Part shown: positions 44,120 to 52,415 of the stretch, piece by piece
Position numbering within the stretch: position 1 is the first letter of the stretch
Layout of the letters: each line of letters starts with the position of its first letter
DNA from: JAHRAW01 sp963693025
GTDB taxonomy: Bacteria > Pseudomonadota > Gammaproteobacteria > Arenicellales > Poriferihabitantaceae
NCBI GenBank assembly: GCA_963693025.1
Contig: OY843749.1
Location: 2,604,001-2,668,000, forward strand
Length of the DNA stretch: 64,000 bases
Reading direction: 5' to 3'
Notes under the pieces: generated by a model
Databases searched by the model: none
The model's input: only the letters and a program-made list of their open reading frames with translations
What the model was told of the DNA's origin: nothing
Made by a program: the position numbers and the translations under genes

Positions 44120-44318
44120 CGTCATTCTCGAGCGTTAGTGTCCGTTGCCGCCGCGCTTTTTCTTTTAAGCGGCGGCTTACGGACACTTACGACCTCGGGA
44201 ATCTCCCTCAGATTGGCACGGGCTTTGTTGGAATTCACGGTAGTCTTAGGGAGATTCCCGAAGCGAAGAAAATATGGTCGCCTATCGGCTCCCTATTTTC
44301 TACCGTTCGAGAATGACG
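44120..44318 (+). repeat. Palindromic MITE-like repeat, copy 9 (short form)
   Basis: Full copy between convergent der and xseA. A detached right end (ATTTTTCTATCATTCGAGAA then TGACG, at 44330-44355) follows and encodes the last codons of xseA. Confidence 0.92.
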
Positions 44319-44328
44319 AAGTAGGGGA

Positions 44329-45705
44329 TTATTTTTCTATCATTCGAGAATGACGAGCGATGGCAGACTCCTCACTAACAGTCCGCTCAACCACACACAA
44401 AAACCGCCCCCGCGCAACAGTAGCAGTTAGAGCCTGACCCTTCTGAGTTTCTGTCGGATCTCTTATGACTTCTTGGTGGTTGTTTTGGAGGATGGCGTAG
44501 CCGCGTTCGAGGGTGTGGGCGGGGCTTATTAGGTTTAGGGCGTTGGTTAGGTGGGCGGTGCGGTGGCGGGCGGTGGTTAGGTGGGTGGTGGTGGCGGTGG
44601 TTAGGCGGTTGTGGGTGGCGGTTAGGTGGCGGCGGTTTTTTGCCAGTTGTGCTTGCGGGGAGTGGTAGCGTAACTCGGCGGCTTGTTGTTGGATTTGCAG
44701 GCGGTGATGGCTGAGGCGGGCGTTGATTCGGTGTGTCAATTCTCTCGTCAGCGCGCGATGCGACTGCCGCGCCAGTTGCAGGCGGTGTCGCGGATGCACC
44801 AGGCGGTTGGCGGTGTAGTCCAGGTTCTGCCGTTGCACATCCAGCGCGTGTTGCATGGCGCGGCGCAGGGCGGCGGTTTGGTGGTGGAGCGCGGCGCGCA
44901 GCTGCGCGAGTTCGGGCGCGACCACTTCCGCCGCCGCGGTCGGGGTGGGGGCGCGTATGTCGGCGACCCAATCGGCGATGGTGAAGTCGGTTTCGTGGCC
45001 CACCGCGCTGACCACCGGCAACTCGGACGCGAAGATGGCGCGCGCCACGCGCTCGTCGTTGAATGCTTGCAAGTCCTCCAACGAGCCGCCGCCGCGCGCG
45101 AGGATGAGCAAGTCCGCCGCGCCGGTTTCCGCGCGTCGGCGGTTGGCGAGGGCGAGCATGCGGATGATGCCGTCGGCGGCGTCGGCGCCTTGCACCGGCG
45201 TCGGGTATACCACCAGCCGGGCGAGCGGGTAGCGCCGCTCCAGCGTGACGCGCACGTCGTGCAGCGCCGCGCCGCTGTGCGAGCTGATGACGCCGATGAC
45301 GCTCGGGTAAGCCGGCAGCGGTTTTTTATGGCGCTCGTCGAACAAGCCCTCGGCGGACAGTTGCCGTTTGAGCCGCTCGAACTCGCGCCGCAACGCGCCT
45401 TCGCCGGCGTCTTCAAGGTGGGAGACTATTAGTTGCAAGTCGCCGCGCGGTTCATACAGCGAGATTCGCCCGCGCAACAGCGCCTGCATTCCGTCGGCGG
45501 GGTTCGCGGCGCAGTGCCGTCGGCGGTGCTTGAACAGCGCGCAGCGGATGACCGCGTCGTCCTCTTTGAGCGAAAAATACCGGTGCCCGGAAGCCGGCGC
45601 GGCGAGGTTGGATATTTCGCCTTCAACCCAGATTTCGCGGTAACCGCTTTCCAGCAATTCGCGGATTTCGCCGGTTAGGCGTTTGACCGAATAGACGTCG
45701 CTCAT
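44329..45705 (-). CDS. xseA: Exodeoxyribonuclease VII large subunit
   Basis: Large subunit of the single-strand-specific exonuclease that acts in DNA repair. The 458-residue product begins MSDVYSVKRLTGEIRELLES with the OB-fold domain (GEISNLAAPASGHRYFSLKE), followed by the nuclease domain: VIGVISSHSGAALHDV, ILARGGGSLEDLQAFND, VSAVGHETDFTIADWVADIR and APTPTAAAEV. The last codons, IARHSRMIEK-stop, are encoded by a fragment of the intergenic repeat, so the native C-terminus has been replaced. A frame reaching far upstream overlaps dctM and was rejected. dctM lies 14 bases upstream. Confidence 0.94.
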   Translation of the reverse strand: MSDVYSVKRLTGEIRELLESGYREIWVEGEISNLAAPASGHRYFSLKEDDAVIRCALFKHRRRHCAANPADGMQALLRGRISLYEPRGDLQLIVSHLEDAGEGALRREFERLKRQLSAEGLFDERHKKPLPAYPSVIGVISSHSGAALHDVRVTLERRYPLARLVVYPTPVQGADAADGIIRMLALANRRRAETGAADLLILARGGGSLEDLQAFNDERVARAIFASELPVVSAVGHETDFTIADWVADIRAPTPTAAAEVVAPELAQLRAALHHQTAALRRAMQHALDVQRQNLDYTANRLVHPRHRLQLARQSHRALTRELTHRINARLSHHRLQIQQQAAELRYHSPQAQLAKNRRHLTATHNRLTTATTTHLTTARHRTAHLTNALNLISPAHTLERGYAILQNNHQEVIRDPTETQKGQALTATVARGRFLCVVERTVSEESAIARHSRMIEK

Positions 45706-45719
45706 CCGATGCACACGGC

Positions 45720-47033
45720 TCAGCGCGAACTCACGGCGCGCGCGTTGTCCGGCAGCCAGGTGGCGATTTCCGGGAACGCGATGAGCAAGCCGACCATGAC
45801 CACCATCAGCAGGAACATCGGCAGGGCGGTGCGCGCCACGTAGCCGATTTCGTGCCCGGCGATGCCCTGCATGACGAACAGGTTGAAGCCGATGGGCGGC
45901 GTGATTTGCGCCATTTCCACCACCACCACGATGAATATGCCGAACCAGATGATGTCGATTCCGGCTTGGCGAACCATCGGCTCGACCACCGCCATGGTCA
46001 GCACCACCGCCGAGATGCCGTCGAGGAAGCAGCCGATGATGATGTAGAACCCCATCAGCGCGAGCAGCAGCCCGACCTGGGTCAGCCCGAGCGCGGCAAT
46101 CCATTCGGCGAGCGCGCGCGGCAAGCCGGTGAAGCCCATGCTGAGGGACAGGAACGCCGCCCCCATCAAAATCAGCGCAATCATCGCCGAAGTGCGAACC
46201 GCGCCCATCAGCGAGCCGCCGAAGGTGCGCAGGTTGAGCGAGCCCTGACTCGCCGCCAGCAGCAGCGAGCCGATGACGCCGAAGGCGGCGGCTTCGGTGG
46301 CGGTGGCGATGCCCGCATACATCGAGCCGATGACCGCGGTCACCAGCACGATGAGCGGAATCAGCAGGCGCGATTCGGCGAGCATGGTTTTGAGCGATTT
46401 GCGCGGCTCGCGCGGCGGCACCTCGGCGGGGCGCAACACCGACCACACCGCGACGTAGCCCATGAACAGCCCGGCGAGCACCAGCCCCGGCACGACCCCG
46501 GCGAGAAACAATTGGCTGATGGATTCGTTGATGGTGACGCCATAGACGATGAGCGTCAGCGAGGGCGGAATCATCAGCCCGAGCGTGGCGGCGCCGGCGA
46601 GCGTGCCGATGATCATAAACTCGGGATAGCCGCGCTTGCGCAACTCCGGGATGGACATCTTGCCGACGGTCGTCAGCGTTGCAGCCGACGAGCCCGACAC
46701 CGCGGCGAAGATGGTGCAGCCGACTATATTGGTGTGCAACAAGCGCCCCGGCAGCCCCGCCATCCACGGCGCCAGCCCGCGGAACATGTCCTCGCTGAGG
46801 CGGGTGCGATAGAGAATCTCGCCCATCCAGATGAACAGCGGCAATGCGGTCAGCGACCAACTGGATGACGACGTCCAGATGGTCGTAATCATGGTGTCGC
46901 CCGCCGGTCGCAGGGTGAACAAATCCATGCCGACCAGCGCCACGCCGAGCAACGCCAGCCCGACCCACACGCCGGTGCCGAGCAGCAGAAACAGCGTGAA
47001 CAGGAAGATGCCGGTGAGCGCGAAGTGCTCCAT
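45720..47033 (-). CDS. dctM: TRAP transporter large permease subunit DctM
   Basis: Large membrane subunit of a tripartite ATP-independent periplasmic transporter, which couples substrate uptake to a sodium gradient. The 437-residue protein is almost wholly hydrophobic, starting MEHFALTGIFLFTLFLLLGT. Typical segments are LPLFIWMGEIL, SGSSAATLTTVGKMSIPELR, GTLAGAATLGLMIPPSLTLI and ITPPIGFNLFVMQGIAG. It follows dctQ by 12 bases and precedes xseA. The solute is not predictable from the permease itself. Confidence 0.95.
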   Translation of the reverse strand: MEHFALTGIFLFTLFLLLGTGVWVGLALLGVALVGMDLFTLRPAGDTMITTIWTSSSSWSLTALPLFIWMGEILYRTRLSEDMFRGLAPWMAGLPGRLLHTNIVGCTIFAAVSGSSAATLTTVGKMSIPELRKRGYPEFMIIGTLAGAATLGLMIPPSLTLIVYGVTINESISQLFLAGVVPGLVLAGLFMGYVAVWSVLRPAEVPPREPRKSLKTMLAESRLLIPLIVLVTAVIGSMYAGIATATEAAAFGVIGSLLLAASQGSLNLRTFGGSLMGAVRTSAMIALILMGAAFLSLSMGFTGLPRALAEWIAALGLTQVGLLLALMGFYIIIGCFLDGISAVVLTMAVVEPMVRQAGIDIIWFGIFIVVVVEMAQITPPIGFNLFVMQGIAGHEIGYVARTALPMFLLMVVMVGLLIAFPEIATWLPDNARAVSSR

Positions 47034-47045
47034 TGAAACGCCCGG

Positions 47046-47606
47046 TTACGGTGTCCGCGCCTGAGACGGCGGCGCGCGCTCGCCCGGTGGCGAGCGCCAC
47101 AGTTCGCGCTTGCCGCTGAGCGCCCGCAGCAGGTGGTCGAGCATCGCGATGGCGAGCACCACGGTGCCGGCGGACATCGTCAGTTGCGGAATCCACAGCG
47201 GCGTGGCGTCCTGCCCCTGGGATATATCGTTGAGCCGCCACGACAGGTAGTTGGCTTTGACCGCGAACCACGCGAAATACACCGCCAGCGCGCTGCCGAC
47301 CAGCAGGCACCAAATCTCGCCGATGCGCCGGAAGCGCCCGAGTTTGGAGAGCAGCAGGTTGACGCGAATGTGCGCGCCGTGGCCGAGCGCGTAGCCGAGC
47401 GCGAAGAACGAAGCCGCCGCCATCAGGTAGCCGGCGTAGTCGGTCGAGCCGGGGAAGGGGAAGCCCAGCCAGCGCGCCGCCATCTGGATGACGATGACCG
47501 TGAGCAACGCCAGCAAGCAGGCGCCGGCGAGCGCGCCGCACAGGCGGTAGAGTTGGTCCACGGCGGTGCGCAAGCGCGCGGTGGCGGTGGCGGGAGTTTT
47601 GTTCAT
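47046..47606 (-). CDS. dctQ: TRAP transporter small permease subunit DctQ
   Basis: A 186-residue four-helix membrane protein that bridges the binding protein and DctM. Visible segments are LYRLCGALAGACLLALLTVI, YAGYLMAAASFFALGYALGH (followed by the conserved GAHIRVNLLLSKL), a central helix near IWCLLVGSALAVYFAWFAV, and MSAGTVVLAIAMLDHLLRAL. The order dctP-dctQ-dctM is standard. The C-terminal tail is Arg/Pro-rich. Confidence 0.92.
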   Translation of the reverse strand: MNKTPATATARLRTAVDQLYRLCGALAGACLLALLTVIVIQMAARWLGFPFPGSTDYAGYLMAAASFFALGYALGHGAHIRVNLLLSKLGRFRRIGEIWCLLVGSALAVYFAWFAVKANYLSWRLNDISQGQDATPLWIPQLTMSAGTVVLAIAMLDHLLRALSGKRELWRSPPGERAPPSQARTP

Positions 47607-47672
47607 AGCGCGCCGGTGTCAGTCGCGTCCGCCACGCCCGTCTGAAAGGGAAGGGCGGTCATGCGGGCGGGC

Positions 47673-48671
47673 TCAACGCTTAAAAGCATCCACAATACCG
47701 CGCCCATCGTCGCCGGCGGCTTCCAACCATTCATCGGTCATACGCTCGCCAATGGATTGAAAATCGCCGAGCAATTGCCCCGACGCCGGTCCCACGGTCA
47801 TGCCGTTGGCAGCGAGTTGCGCGACATACCAGTCCGCCAACTGCTCGGAGCGCGCGGTGCCGGCGGCTTCCGCCATCAGCGCCACGCCCTTGACGATGTT
47901 GCGCGTCTGCGCGTCGAGGGCATCCCACGCCTCCTTGCTGGCGAACACGGTGTTGCGCGGCAGCCACGCATTGACCGAATAGAAGTGGCTCAGATGCTCC
48001 CACACCTTGCGGTCGTAGCCGGTCGAGCCGGACGACACGAACGCCTCGACCACGCCGGTGGCAAGCGCCTGCGACAATTCCGCCGCCTCAATCTGCACCG
48101 GCTGCATCCCCATCAACTCGGCGACGCGCGCGGTGGAGTTGTTATAAGAGCGGAACTTGAGCCCGCCGGTGTCGGCGACGGAATTGACTTCTTTGTTGAA
48201 ATACAAACCCTGCGGCGGCCACGGCACTGAGTACAGCAACACCAGCCCTTGCGCGGCGAGAATTTCCTCAAGTTTGGGGCGCGCCGCCTCCCACAGTTTC
48301 TGCGAGTCGGCGTATGAAGTGGCGAGGAACGGCACCGAGTCGAAGCCGAACAGGACGTTCTCGTTCTGGTGACCCGACAACAAGCGCTCGCCGATCGGCA
48401 CCTGATTGGTCTGCACCGCACGCTTGATTTCCGAGCCCTTGAAGAGCGAGCCGCTGCTGTGCACGACGATGTCCAACTCGCCGCCGGTGGCGATGCGAAC
48501 CGCCTCGGCGAACGCCTTGCCGTTCTGCGTGTGGAAGTTGCTGTCGGCATAAGCCATCGGCATATCCCACTTCTCCGCCAGCGCCACACCCGGCGCCAAC
48601 GCAACCAGCAGCAATGACAACGAAACGCCGCGCACGTGCATGCGGCGCGTTTTCTCTTTGATGTTTAGCAT
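47673..48671 (-). CDS. dctP: TRAP transporter substrate-binding protein DctP
   Basis: Periplasmic solute receptor of 332 residues with a signal peptide (GVSLSLLLVALAPGVALA followed by EKW). DctP features include YADSNFHTQNGKAFAEAV, LDIVVHSSGSLFKGSEI, the organic-acid-binding region GLKFRSYNNSTARVAELMG (its Arg normally pairs with a carboxylate) and ATGVVEAFVSSGSTGYD. The substrate is likely a small organic or amino acid. It is transcribed after the DadA-like gene, hinting that the solute is an amino-acid-like compound. Confidence 0.93.
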   Translation of the reverse strand: MLNIKEKTRRMHVRGVSLSLLLVALAPGVALAEKWDMPMAYADSNFHTQNGKAFAEAVRIATGGELDIVVHSSGSLFKGSEIKRAVQTNQVPIGERLLSGHQNENVLFGFDSVPFLATSYADSQKLWEAARPKLEEILAAQGLVLLYSVPWPPQGLYFNKEVNSVADTGGLKFRSYNNSTARVAELMGMQPVQIEAAELSQALATGVVEAFVSSGSTGYDRKVWEHLSHFYSVNAWLPRNTVFASKEAWDALDAQTRNIVKGVALMAEAAGTARSEQLADWYVAQLAANGMTVGPASGQLLGDFQSIGERMTDEWLEAAGDDGRGIVDAFKR

Positions 48672-48713
48672 TGGTTTATCCTCTCAAGAGTTTTGGTGGT
48701 ACTTGGGCGGCGC

Positions 48714-49991
48714 TCAGATGGACTTTGCGCCGGGGGCGACGCGGCCACGGTCCGCGCGATAGGCTGACACATCCACCCCCGGATTGCAATCGCAGACCAT
48801 TTGCGCCACGAGGCGGCCGCTCTTGGCGCCGGCGGTCAGGCCGACGTGGTGGTGGCCGCAGGCGAAGAACACTCGCGGGTTGGACGGCGACGGTCCGAGC
48901 AGGGGTAGGCTGTCGGTGGTGGCGGGGCGGTGGCCGAGCCATTCGCTCTGCGATTCGGCGCGCATTTCCGGCAGCAACTCGCGCGCGGTGCGCCGCAACA
49001 TCCGCAACGGCGCCGCGCGCGCGCCCGCCCGCAAGCCGCCGTATTCCACCGTGCCGGCGAGGCGCAGGTCGCCGTCCATCGGCGTCGCCACGACCTTGCG
49101 CTGCGCGTACATCAACGGCGTGCGCGGCGCGCCGTCGGCGTGGTGGAAGTGCAGGTGATAGCCGCGCTCGCTCTCCAATGGCACGTTGGCGCCGAAGCGC
49201 CGCCCGAGCGGACCCGACCACGCCCCCGACGCAATCACCGCCGCCGACACCGCGATGCCGTCCGCCGGACCGCCGCGCGTGATGATTGCCACGCCGTCAT
49301 CGCGCGGGCGCAAGTCGGTGACCTCGGCGCGCGTTACTTCACCGCCGAGTCGCACGACCTCGCCGGCGAGTTCGCGCACATAGTCGCCGGGCGAGGCGAT
49401 GGTGGCGTGATTGCCCAGCCGGACGGCGTAGCCGTGGGACGGTGAGACCGCCGGCTCAAACTCCCGCACCGCGCCGCCTTCCAACGCCTCCCAGGAAAAG
49501 CCGGCTTCGGCGCGCAACCCCCAGACGAAACGCTCGGCGTCAAACGCCGCGCGGTCACGATAGACGAACAGGTAATCGCAAGCCCGAATGCGCCGCGCCG
49601 CCACGCTGTCGGCGGCGAGCGCGCGGTGTTCGGCAACGCTGTCGCACACCAACGGCGCCAGCGCACGCGCAATATAACCCGCCCGCTCACGCCGCGCGTT
49701 GGCAACATACGGCAACAACCACGGCAACAACCGCGGCAAATAAACCCACCGCAAAAACAACGCCCCATCCCGCTCAAACAACATCCGAGGCGCCTGCCGC
49801 CACACCCCCGGCACCGTCACCGGCACAATCGCACAACAAGCGAGGATGCCGCCGTTGCCGGTGGAAGCGCCGGCGCCCGGTCCGGTTTTGTCGAAGACAA
49901 TCACCTTGCGCCCCATACGCAACAAGTGCAGGGCGCTGGCGATGCCGACAATACCGGCGCCGATAATGCCGACGGGTTTTTGGTTGTTCAT
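48714..49991 (-). CDS. dadA: FAD-dependent D-amino acid dehydrogenase (DadA/DAO family)
   Basis: A 425-residue flavoprotein of the DAO superfamily, whose DadA members oxidatively deaminate D-amino acids and pass electrons to the respiratory chain. The dinucleotide fold is GIIGAGIVGIASALHLLRMG; a second FAD region is SEWLGHRPATTDSLPLLGPS. The C-terminal GHHHVGLTAGAKSGRLVAQM is the usual last FAD contact. The start MNNQKPVGIIGAG was preferred over one 36 codons upstream, which lies beyond the predicted promoter. It heads an operon with a TRAP transporter; the true substrate could be another amine or hydroxy acid. Confidence 0.85.
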   Translation of the reverse strand: MNNQKPVGIIGAGIVGIASALHLLRMGRKVIVFDKTGPGAGASTGNGGILACCAIVPVTVPGVWRQAPRMLFERDGALFLRWVYLPRLLPWLLPYVANARRERAGYIARALAPLVCDSVAEHRALAADSVAARRIRACDYLFVYRDRAAFDAERFVWGLRAEAGFSWEALEGGAVREFEPAVSPSHGYAVRLGNHATIASPGDYVRELAGEVVRLGGEVTRAEVTDLRPRDDGVAIITRGGPADGIAVSAAVIASGAWSGPLGRRFGANVPLESERGYHLHFHHADGAPRTPLMYAQRKVVATPMDGDLRLAGTVEYGGLRAGARAAPLRMLRRTARELLPEMRAESQSEWLGHRPATTDSLPLLGPSPSNPRVFFACGHHHVGLTAGAKSGRLVAQMVCDCNPGVDVSAYRADRGRVAPGAKSI

Positions 49992-50036
49992 TGGGTTGGG
50001 GTTTTGTTTTGTCGATAATGCCGATGATACCGACCG

Positions 50037-50065
50037 ATTGTTTGTTATGGGAACTATCAAGTCAA
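50037..50065 (-). promoter_or_regulatory. Sigma70-like promoter of the dadA-dctPQM operon
   Basis: On the minus strand TTGACT and AACAAT are 17 bases apart, about 45 bases before the dadA ATG. Confidence 0.5.
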
Positions 50066-50112
50066 ATTGACAAACAAAAAACAACTCCTCGTCATTCAAA
50101 AAACAACAACCT

Positions 50113-50310
50113 CGTCATTCTCGAACGGTAGAAAATAGGGAGCGCCAGCGACCATATTTTCTTCGATTCGGGAATCTCCCTAAGACTACCGTGAATTCCA
50201 ACAAAGCCCGTGCCAATCTTAGGGAGATTCCCGAGGACGTAAGTGTCCGTAAGCCGCCGCTTAAAAGAAAAAGCGCGGCGGCAAACGGACACTAACGCTC
50301 GAGAATGACG
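50113..50310 (-). repeat. Palindromic MITE-like repeat, copy 10 (short form)
   Basis: Full reverse-oriented copy between the divergent dadA and racemase genes, so it lies upstream of both rather than in a terminator position. Degenerate CGTCATTC fragments flank it. The remaining bases of this gap hold the two promoters. Confidence 0.92.
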
Positions 50311-50423
50311 AAGTAGGGGGAATGACGACGTTGTTGTGAATGACGAGATTTTGTTTTTGTTGGGGTCGTTGTTCTTGCCAACTTTGCTTAATAGCCCCCC
50401 GTGTCATCCATCCCATTGAAACA

Positions 50424-50452
50424 TTGTCAGCCGTTATGCGAAGTGTCAATAT
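50424..50452 (+). promoter_or_regulatory. Sigma70-like promoter of the racemase gene
   Basis: TTGTCA and CAATAT are separated by 17 bases, 32 bases before the ATG. Confidence 0.5.
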
Positions 50453-50484
50453 CGCATCAATTTTACACCCGCTGACGCTCCACG

Positions 50485-51213
50485 ATGCCCACGCACAACC
50501 CCACCGGCGAAAACCCGCCGCCGCCCGACCGCGCCTGCGTCGGCATTCTCATGCTGGACACCCGCTTCCCGCGCATCCCCGGCGATATTGGCAATGCCGA
50601 CACCTGGCCCTTCCCGGTGCGCTACAAGGTGGTGCGCGGCGCGGCGCCCGGCGATGTGGTGCGCGCGTGCGGCGAGCAGACCACCGCGCGCTTCATCGCC
50701 GCGGCGCACGACTTGGTCGCCGACGGCGCCGACGGCATCACCAGCAGTTGCGGCTTTCTGTCGCTGATACAAGCGCAACTGGCCGACGCGCTGGCGGTGC
50801 CGGTGGCGGTCTCGTCGCTGATGCAAGTGCCGCTAATCAACCGCCTGCTGCCGCCGGGCAAGCGCGCCGGCATCGTCACCATCGAAAAGCTGAGCCTCAG
50901 CGAAGACCACCTGCGTGCCGCCGGCGCCCCACCGGACACGCCAATCATCGGCTTGGAAGGCGGGCGCGAGTTCAACCGCGCAATCCTCGGCAACGAGCCG
51001 CGACTCGACGTAACACAAAGCCGCGCCGACCTGCTAACCGCCGGCGCCAACCTACTAACCCACCACCCCGAAGTCGGCGCCATCGTACTGGAATGCACCA
51101 ACATGCCCCCCTACGCCGCCGACCTACAACACGCGCTTGGGGTGCCGGTTTATAGCATTTACACTTTTGTGCAGTGGTTTCAGGGCGGCTTGCGGCCAAG
51201 GCGGTTTGGTTGA
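50485..51213 (+). CDS. Aspartate/glutamate/hydantoin racemase-superfamily protein
   Basis: A 242-residue protein of the two-cysteine racemase superfamily, which includes Asp/Glu racemases, hydantoin racemase and maleate isomerase. The two catalytic-type cysteines are Cys89 in SSCGFL and Cys204 in LECTNMPPYA, one in each pseudo-symmetrical half. GILMLDTRFPRIPGDIGN near the N-terminus and PLINRLLPPGKRAGIVTIEK are further family features. It is divergent from a DadA-like dehydrogenase and TRAP operon, so racemisation of an imported amino acid or hydantoin is a sensible guess. The precise substrate is unknown. Confidence 0.82.
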   Translation: MPTHNPTGENPPPPDRACVGILMLDTRFPRIPGDIGNADTWPFPVRYKVVRGAAPGDVVRACGEQTTARFIAAAHDLVADGADGITSSCGFLSLIQAQLADALAVPVAVSSLMQVPLINRLLPPGKRAGIVTIEKLSLSEDHLRAAGAPPDTPIIGLEGGREFNRAILGNEPRLDVTQSRADLLTAGANLLTHHPEVGAIVLECTNMPPYAADLQHALGVPVYSIYTFVQWFQGGLRPRRFG

Positions 51214-51282
51214 GGGGGTGTTGGGTGTGTGTTTTTTTTCTGATACGCGCCCTTCTGTCCGGCGCGGGAATTCCCAACCACT

Positions 51283-51549
51283 CGTCATTCTCGAGCGTTA
51301 GTGTCCGTTGCCGCCGCGCTTTTTCTTTTAAGCGGCGGCTTACGGACACTTGCGTCCTCGGGAATCTTTCTCAGACTGGCGCTGAGCCCAAACAACGCCA
51401 TTCCCGCTTCCCCCGCTAACACACTGCGGGGGCAGGCTCTGCGGGAATGACGGCTTTGTTGGAATTCACGGTAGATTAGGGAGATTCCCGAGGTCGTAAG
51501 CGCCCGTAAGCCGCTACGCGGCAACGGGCGCTAACGCTCGAGAATGACG
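51283..51549 (+). repeat. Chimeric palindromic repeat, copy 11
   Basis: It starts like a normal forward copy (hairpin A, then TCGGGAATCTTTCTCAGAC). It is then interrupted by a different palindromic unit (CGCCATTCCCGC... GCGGGAATGACG with CCCCCGC/GCGGGGG arms) and ends as a reverse copy with a divergent hairpin A (GCGCCCGTAAGCCGC). It looks like a recombinant of two elements plus an insertion. It fills most of the racemase-rpsP gap; just before it, GATACGCGCCCTTC resembles the extra module. Confidence 0.8.
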
Positions 51550-51582
51550 GAGTAGTGGAATGACGAAGTTGGCGGCTCCCCC

Positions 51583-51610
51583 TTCCACCCACCCCGTTTT
51601 ATGCTAAAAT
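51583..51610 (+). promoter_or_regulatory. Promoter of the rpsP ribosomal operon
   Basis: TTCCAC and the extended -10 TGCTAAAAT (TAAAAT hexamer) lie at near-standard spacing, 49 bases before rpsP. Confidence 0.55.
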
Positions 51611-51659
51611 CGCGCGCTTTTACGATGTAGCAACCATTTTAGCGGGGAACAAATCAGCG

Positions 51660-52406
51660 ATGGTAACCATTCGTTTGTCTCGGGGCGGCTCGAAGAAGCG
51701 GCCGTTTTATTCGATTTTGGTGGCGGACCAGCGCCGCGCGTTGCGGGGGCGGTTTATTGAGCGGGTGGGTTTTTACAACCCGATTGCTTCCGGTCAGGAG
51801 ATTAAACTGCGCCTCGACACCGAGCGGGTTGACCACTGGATCGCCCGGGGCGCCCGACCGAGTGAGCGGGTGAGCCAACTGTATAAGCAAGCCAAGACGG
51901 CGGCGGTGGCGAGGCCGGAAAAGCCCAAGCAGGCTGATAAGCCGGCGAAAACAGAGCCGTCCGCCAAGGAAGCCCCGGCATCGGCGGCGGCCAAGTCGAA
52001 AGAACCTGAGCCGTCTGATAAGCCGGCGGAAGCCAAGTCAGGGGAACCTGAGTCGACCGAGAAATCGGCGGAGGTCAAGCCGGAAAAAGCCGAGTCGTCT
52101 GCCGAGCCGACTGATAAGCCGGCGGAAGCCAAATCGAAAGAACCTGAGTCGACCGAGAAATCGGCGGAGGTCAAGTCGGAAAAAGCCGAGCCGTCTGATA
52201 AGCCAACGGAAGCCAAACCAAAAGAATCTGAGCCGACAGATAAACCTGAGAAATCAGACAAGCCTGCCAAGCAGTCAAAAGCGGTATCAGCATCTGCGGC
52301 ATCAGCATCTGTGACATCTGTGTCATCTGCGGATGCGGACAACCCCGACGACCCCACCCCCCCCACAGAACCCAAAAAGCCGGCGGAGCCCGCGTCGTCT
52401 GCGTGA
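51660..52406 (+). CDS. rpsP: Ribosomal protein S16 with a long repetitive C-terminal extension
   Basis: Residues 1-81 are a normal S16 (MVTIRLSRGGSKKRPFYSIL, RRALRGRFIERVGFYNP, DHWIARGARPSERV), a 30S assembly protein. Instead of ending, the frame continues for 167 residues rich in Lys, Glu, Pro, Ser and Ala. A unit DKPAEAKS-EPESTEKSAEVK repeats with a 96-base period, and a partial third follows; the tail then turns Ser/Ala/Val-rich and ends PTEPKKPAEPASSA. Extended S16 tails are known in some bacteria, but this one is long and internally duplicated. It is the first gene of the rpsP-rimM-trmD-rplS cluster. Confidence 0.95.
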   Translation: MVTIRLSRGGSKKRPFYSILVADQRRALRGRFIERVGFYNPIASGQEIKLRLDTERVDHWIARGARPSERVSQLYKQAKTAAVARPEKPKQADKPAKTEPSAKEAPASAAAKSKEPEPSDKPAEAKSGEPESTEKSAEVKPEKAESSAEPTDKPAEAKSKEPESTEKSAEVKSEKAEPSDKPTEAKPKESEPTDKPEKSDKPAKQSKAVSASAASASVTSVSSADADNPDDPTPPTEPKKPAEPASSA

Positions 52407-52415
52407 GCGGGTGAC

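Noticed and set aside
45706..47541. Upstream in-frame extension of xseA to more than 1000 codons
   Set aside because: It runs out of frame through dctM and dctQ, is Arg/His/Gly-rich shadow sequence and lacks domains; the ATG at 45705 gives the standard XseA start.
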